Part shown: piece by piece, positions 59,092 through 64,000 of the stretch
Layout of the letters: the number at the start of each line of letters is the position of its first letter
How positions within the stretch are numbered: the first letter of the stretch is position 1
Assembly (NCBI RefSeq): GCF_033439725.1
Contig: NW_026944386.1
Coordinates: 1,550,001 to 1,614,000 of the forward strand
Source of the DNA: Neurospora tetraspora
Taxonomy: Eukaryota > Ascomycota > Sordariomycetes > Sordariales > Sordariaceae
Reading direction: 5' to 3'
Length of the DNA stretch: 64,000 nt
Position numbers and translations under genes: made by a program
The notes under the pieces: generated by a model
Told to the model about the DNA's origin: nothing
Seen by the model: the letters and a program-made list of their open reading frames with translations, nothing else
Database searches by the model: none

Positions 59092-60781
59092 TCAAAGCTC
59101 AATCTCCGCCTGTCTTCCCTTATACTCAACCTTCAAAGACGGATCCACCCCCATCGAGAACCCAAACGTCCTCACCTTGGGATCAGACCCCTCCGGCAGC
59201 CTCCACTCGTAATTCAGCAGCAGATAAATCACGGCAATCTTGACCTCATTCGCCGCAAAGAACCGTCCGGGGCATGCGTGCTGCCCGTGTCCGAACCCCA
59301 AGTGGTCCGGCCCCGTGCTCACCAGCTGCGCCATGTTCTCCTTTCCGGGCGTCTCGCGCATCCTCAAAAACCGTCTTCCGTCCCACTTGTCCGGCTGCTC
59401 GTACACTTCCGAGTCCCACATGTTGTGCGCCGAGACCGCCACGTTGCCGCCCTTGGGGATGAAGGTGCCGTCTGACAAAGTCAGGTCCTTGCCGACGTAG
59501 CGACGCATGGAGGCCATGCCGATGGGCTTGACACGTTGAGACTCCTTGATGACGCTGTCGAGCAGCTTCATGTTGTACAGCGACGTCTTCTTCCACCCGC
59601 CTTCGCTGAGGATCTGGATCATCTCCTCGCGCAGGGGGGCAATGTATTCGGGGTTATGCATCAGGTCGGTCATTACCTGGCACACCAAGTCGGACGTGGT
59701 GTGGATGGCCGCCAGGGACATGTTCAGCTGCGCAACTGCTGGGTCGTAGTACTTGCCCTTGGCCGTCCGCTCGAACCACTCAATCGCGTCGTCGTGCTCA
59801 GCTTTGCCGCCGTTGGCTGCCTTTTCTTGACGTCTCTTTTTGAGGACCGGGTCGATGATCGAGCGGGCTACGCGGACGTGGGCGCGGGCGGCCTGGCAGG
59901 AGGGGAGGAACCAGTGGACGATAGGCCGGAGGGCGGCGGGCCAGAGACGAAGCTCTTCGGCGGCGCGGAAGCCGTCCAGTGTGTACTCCTGGGTAACCTT
60001 GAGCCATTCCTCGTTGCGGCAGAGTTCCTCGCCGAGGAAGACGCGGGAAGAGATGCGGGCGATGATGGGGAGGATCTTCTGGCGGATGTTGATGGTGGAC
60101 CACTCGCCGTTGGCGTGCTTGGGGAGGATGTCCTCAATCGCCAAGGAAGTTTCCTCGGCGAGGGGCTCAGTGACCTTGTCTGTCATCTTCGTCAGCGTCT
60201 TCGCTTTTCAGTCGAGCTAACGAGTTTGACGTACTCAAGTACTTGGTAAGATCTCTCATGATGACCTCTTGGACAATGTGCGAATCCCGGCTACCCTCAC
60301 GGAACCCTTCGAAGCCAGGGAGATGCGCATGGAAGGCCTAATCCATCTTGTCAGCCCTGATCTTTTACTCTTTTCATACGTACAGAAAAAAGTAACAAAC
60401 CTTATAACTCCACTTCGAAAAGCTCAACTGATCATCACTCTTGATCTCATTCGCAAAACGCGGCGGCAACAATATGACCTCACCAAAGTCGCTGATGACA
60501 CGGCAAGGCTTATCCGGGTTGGCCTTGAACCACTTCGCAATCATCTCCCGAGAGCCATCTACGAACTCCTTCTTCGGTCTTGTGTCGCTAAACTCGAGAG
60601 GACCCCTAGGGTTCAGGTGCTTGATGTTCTTGGGATATCTCGGACCCTGGAGGGAGTACACGACGATGGCCAAGAGAAAGGCCGTGACAAGGTAAGGGAA
60701 GGGCCTCGCGGAGGGATCGGTGATGTCGAACCGCTCCATCCACGAGGGGATGGAGCTGGGTGTGGCCGAGGGGTTGGCCAT
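59092..60781 (-). CDS. cytochrome P450, ent-kaurene-oxidase-like group
   Basis: Three exons, 60781-60401, 60337-60235 and 60179-59092, give 523 residues. An N-terminal anchor (FPYLVTAFLLAIVVYSL) targets it to the ER. The I-helix is NMSLAAIHTTSD (an A-I-H-T-T variant lacking the usual acid before Thr), followed by the K-helix ESQR (ExxR) and the haem loop FGHGQHACPGRFFA with its Cys ligand. The HTTSD I-helix and the GHGQHACPGR loop are typical of fungal P450s related to ent-kaurene oxidase and P450-4 of gibberellin and other diterpene pathways. The substrate is unknown, and no terpene cyclase or transferase lies nearby in this window. Two 22-bp tandem repeats lie in its 5' leader. Start is the first Met. 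Confidence 0.88.
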
Positions 60782-60797
60782 GGTCGATGTGTTGGTG

Positions 60798-60841
60798 TTC
60801 TCTCGTGAATGTGGTGGTATTCTCTCGTGAATGTGGTGGTA
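60798..60841. repeat. two tandem copies of a 22-bp unit
   Basis: Two adjacent identical copies of a unit containing tctctcgtgaatgtggtgg, in the 5' leader region of the second P450. A recent duplication or a polymorphic leader element. Confidence 0.85.
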
Positions 60842-61757
60842 TTATGGTGTCTTTGATGGATTTGGGAAGGTGAAAGATGAGAGTGAGTGTTCAAGACATA
60901 ACCAGTCGAGGACAGTCGTGATCTTTATACATACTACGAGCACGTCTCGGCTACATCAATCCTTATACCTTATGCCACCTCCTCAACTTTATCCATTTTC
61001 ATATCTCGTTTATGAAGCGGCACAAACATCCTTGCCATATTGATAACATGACCATTTCCTTGCACAAAGACTCCGACACCCAGCGGGATATGAAGATCGC
61101 TGTGTACAAGTTCAGGATCTGGAACCCCCCCTGCCGGCTCCTTACCGACACGTCAGTAACGCCATGCTCCTCCTTTGGAATGGTGGGGTTTCTCTAGCAA
61201 TCAGGGCCATGGACGTTAATGCCCGGGCTAATGCAACAGTCCGGGTTGGAGGAAGCCGAAGTAGCCTCTCGGCGCGGCTCTTTCCATTCCGATTATGGAT
61301 GGTGGATGGTGGATGGTTGATGGCCTCTCGGCAAGCTACACCGCAGTGACCGCAACCCCATGCATACCGCAGATCTCAAAGACAGTTTACCCTGTCTTCC
61401 TCGTTGCCGTTGGCTGGCCCGTTCAAGCGAAAACAACACTACCGTTCCGGACCATGCCGGCACGGAGAGCTGCCGGGGACCCACATCTCCGGCTGCACAA
61501 GGTGTACAAGTGGGCATAATTCAGGGATAAGAGTGGTATAATCGTTGCATAACTGTGGTATAAGGTTGCATAACAAAAAAGGGGGCACTGATCCCTGAAA
61601 GTTCAACCGCACTTCGTCACAAACGACGGTTGGGGAGTTCTCTCAAAAATGACAGAAAAAGAAAAGGAGACGGGAAACGGAAAGCCAACCAAGTTCCACG
61701 ACACAAAGAAGGAGAAGGACGGAGGTATATACGCACAACAAAAAAAATACCAAAAAA
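60842..61757. other. intergenic, about 900 bp
   Basis: Upstream region of the P450 and spacer to the second 5S rRNA gene. A short (tggatgg)n run lies near 61299-61318. No gene recognised. Confidence 0.4.
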
Positions 61758-61876
61758 ACATACAACACCTGGGATTCGCTGGTCGTCACCGACCCAACTA
61801 CTAGTCAGGCGATTGGTAGCTTATCTATGGGAGAGCGGACGGGATCCCGAGTTTTCTACCATCTATGGTCGTATGT
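61758..61876 (-). rRNA. 5S ribosomal RNA gene (copy 2)
   Basis: Minus-strand copy with the same 119 nt as 52229-52347. Terminal helix, internal promoter boxes and the CAGCGAATCCC block are all intact. A T7 run follows the 3' end, a good RNA polymerase III terminator. Flanks of the two copies are unrelated, so it is not part of a larger duplicated segment. Confidence 0.95.
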
Positions 61877-62089
61877 GTCAGATATTGTGCAAACTTGTGC
61901 TGATATACCTACTAGTTGTATTGCCAGATGGATGCTTTCTAGCGCCAGTTACAAAACGTCTGCACCCCCTTCACTCGTCTTCTCAGACGACTCGCGACGG
62001 AGTTAAGGACTACCTGTGTCGAAATACCGTAATTGCATGCTGCGATATTAGGTATTACCATTAACATTAACGGCTTCCAATCTGTACTT

Positions 62090-63208
62090 CTACCCCAGCT
62101 CAGCAGGCCTCTCCCTCGTCCCCTTTGCCGGAACCGTCTCCGTCTCATACACATGTATCGAACTCCGCAACCAGAGGCTTCTTCTACATTGTTCCAAAGG
62201 ACACAGTGACTTTCCTTGCCGAGTATCACCAGAATCCGCCGGCAGTTCCGTTAAGAGTACCATTGAGGGTTCAGCCGGGTTCTTGTTGTTGTTGTAAGCG
62301 TGACCACCGACATGGACATCAGGCTCAGGCCCCAGACTTCCACCCTCAATCTCAAACACCGTTGTCTTCGCGGCTTGATGATCTTCATCCCTCTTTCTGT
62401 TTCTTTGTTTCCTCCGCCGCCGCCAGAAGAACAGGGCGACAAAAGACAATAAAAGCGATAACGGGTCCGCCTATGCAACCGGCTGTGATGATCCACGCGT
62501 GAGATGATGAAGGCTTCTCCATGGTTTCATGGTTCATTGAGGTATCTGGTTCTGAGGGGGATAAGGCCATTTTATTTGTTGGGGTGGTGGTTGGTGGGTC
62601 GGGAGGCTGGCTGGCTGGCTCCTGTCGAAGCATTTGAGGTTGTTGAAGAGGTCGAAGAGGTCAGAATTTGACGCACTTCACGATAAAGTGTGTACTAACG
62701 CAAAGATTCATTGGCACACAGCCAATCAAACCAGCTAGTGGTTGGCGAGGAAACAGGTCAAAGTGGTTTGTGTAGCGTAATTCCATGGTTGGTTGCCTGA
62801 TTGACTGTAAGTTAAGAATTTCTAGTTAGATTACAATTTCTTGTTATACCCATTGATCGTCGAGGTAGGTAGGCAGTCGAGGATATCAAACGATAAGGTA
62901 GGTAGGCAAGGTGCCCGAATAGGGTCAAAGCGAATCGAATGGGCTACTGCTGAAAATATCATATGTGTTCTGGCCCTCCTTGGTACGCTAAGGTATTCCC
63001 TCTACAGCCCAATCGATGTAGTTGTTGATTTGGGCATTGTGCTGGGTAGCAGCACTGAGCGTAGATCGCCGAGGTGTAGAAGATCTGCTCTTCCGAACAA
63101 TGGTAAGATGTCGCTAGACAGATGAGAAGTCAGTCAGAGTGAAGCGACGTACACACAAGAGAATGGGTTTGTTGACTTACTGCCTCCATAGGGATCAATC
63201 CAAATCCC
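62090..63208 (-). pseudogene. single-pass membrane protein gene with frame breaks
   Basis: Exon 63208-63181 and exon 63113 to about 62987 join in phase to a Cys-rich extracellular segment (FYTSAIYAQCCYPAQCPNQQ), of the type seen in fungal wall-associated membrane proteins. A Ser/Thr-rich stalk follows (LTSSTSSTTSNASTGAS, about 62620-62665), then a TM segment (AWIITAGCIGGPVIAFIVF) and a basic stop-transfer block (FFWRRRRKQRNRKRDED), ending at 62090. The TM start and the basic block lie in different frames, separated by a TTTT run (62441-62444). The stalk frame changes within an (AGCC)n microsatellite near 62613-62629. Exon 62986 to about 62680 could not be joined. No N-terminal signal exon was placed. 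Either the gene is decaying or the assembly has errors. Confidence 0.55.
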
Positions 63209-64000
63209 CTATTCGACAGCCGTGGTTGAGCTCGTCGTAACTGACGGTGGAGGGTCGGGCAGAGCTGTTATCAACATCATATTGCCTATTTGGAGAAGGT
63301 GCGACAGACAGAGTGGAGGGCGAGGCAAAATAAGAATTGGAAAGTCAAAGATAAAATATAAAGCGGGACGGGAACATAACGTCCGTTGAATCCAACAAAA
63401 AAAAAAAAAATAATAATAATTTGAGTACCTACCTATCGGAAAAGCCGCCGCAATGTTTGCGAGGCCTCTGGTAACAAAAATCAAGCGGCTACTTGAATCG
63501 GTGACGAATTGCGTTCATGAGAGCGGCAATCACAGTGAAGGCATCAACAGGCCTCTCCAACACAATCACATTCCGAATTAATGAAATTCCCTAGACCTCC
63601 AATATCTGCAGGAGCGCAGTTCAACAGCAATCGATGACTGGGATACTCATAGGCAGCCAATGCCATCGGACAGAACAGTGCAGTGGCAACCGGATTACAT
63701 GTTTGACATTTATAACCCATTTGTATATCTTGTTCGGCTGTTCCCCTGCCAGCCAGGCTCGTACATGCTTGTTATTTGCGAAGTTCTTCCTGTTCCATAG
63801 AGGTGTAATAAGACCATCGTGTTCTGATAGATAACTTACAATCGCATCGCTCCACCTGTTCCCCGAAAAGGTCCCTGATGCACCTCCGTTGCCTCCAGCT
63901 CGCACACAGGAGGAGTATCAGATGTTTTCCCTGACAATTCCGCTGACTGTGCAAAATCCGCTTGAATACACGGAGGATCGCTAGCGTGAATGTCAGGTCC
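63209..64000. other. right edge, no gene completed
   Basis: About 800 bp to the window edge. Contains an A14(taa)n tract at 63397-63420 and small open frames. It may hold the 5' exon of the broken membrane protein gene. Confidence 0.4.

Overview
This window looks like nuclear DNA of a filamentous ascomycete, most likely a Sordariomycete. Genes are interrupted by short GT..AG introns, typically 50-110 nt, often with a CTAAC-type branch site. The 5S rRNA genes are dispersed singly among protein genes. The protein families (Hce2 secreted protein, DUF1996, DUF2985, fungal CorA-like protein, two cytochromes P450) are typical of Pezizomycotina. Species cannot be fixed from the sequence alone. There is no sign of a bacterial replicon, a CRISPR array or a virus.

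Layout, left to right. At 0.4-8 kb is an accessory-looking block: a secreted Hce2/Ecp2-like protein (-), a sugar-porter MFS transporter (-) and a cytochrome P450 (+) that share a 484-bp divergent promoter, and a small two-exon gene (-). At 10-16 kb are a protein kinase with a fungal N-terminal extension (+), a small gene with a suspicious reading frame (-) and a CorA-like two-TM protein (+). At 17.2 kb is an intact-looking 302-bp Harbinger/Tourist-like MITE with a TAA target duplication. From 18.8 to 33.5 kb is mostly a conserved block: DUF1996 secreted protein (+), Vnx1-like vacuolar cation/H+ exchanger (-), the 26S proteasome ATPase Rpt6 (+), and a rhodanese-PTP tyrosine phosphatase (-).

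From 33.5 to 46.4 kb there are almost no convincing protein genes. This stretch holds an intron-containing tRNA-Glu(CTC), a purine-rich satellite, two small candidate genes (about 42.7-43.8 kb), and a 393-bp element with terminal inverted repeats and an 8-bp target duplication. That element carries a run of telomere-type TTAGGG repeats inside it.

From 46.4 to 64 kb: an EDC4/Ge-1-like mRNA-decapping scaffold (+), a 5S rRNA gene (+), a C-terminal alpha/beta-hydrolase fragment, a JmjC-like protein (+), a DUF2985 membrane protein (-), a second P450 (-), a second 5S rRNA gene in the opposite orientation with the same sequence, and a broken single-pass membrane protein gene (-).

The housekeeping genes (proteasome, decapping, phosphatase signalling, ion homeostasis) show no operon-like logic. 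The only gene pair that looks functionally linked is the divergent transporter-P450 pair. The most unusual DNA-level objects are the two non-autonomous TIR elements, particularly the one carrying telomeric repeats. All exon boundaries were inferred by eye from splice signals and reading-frame continuity, without transcript data.
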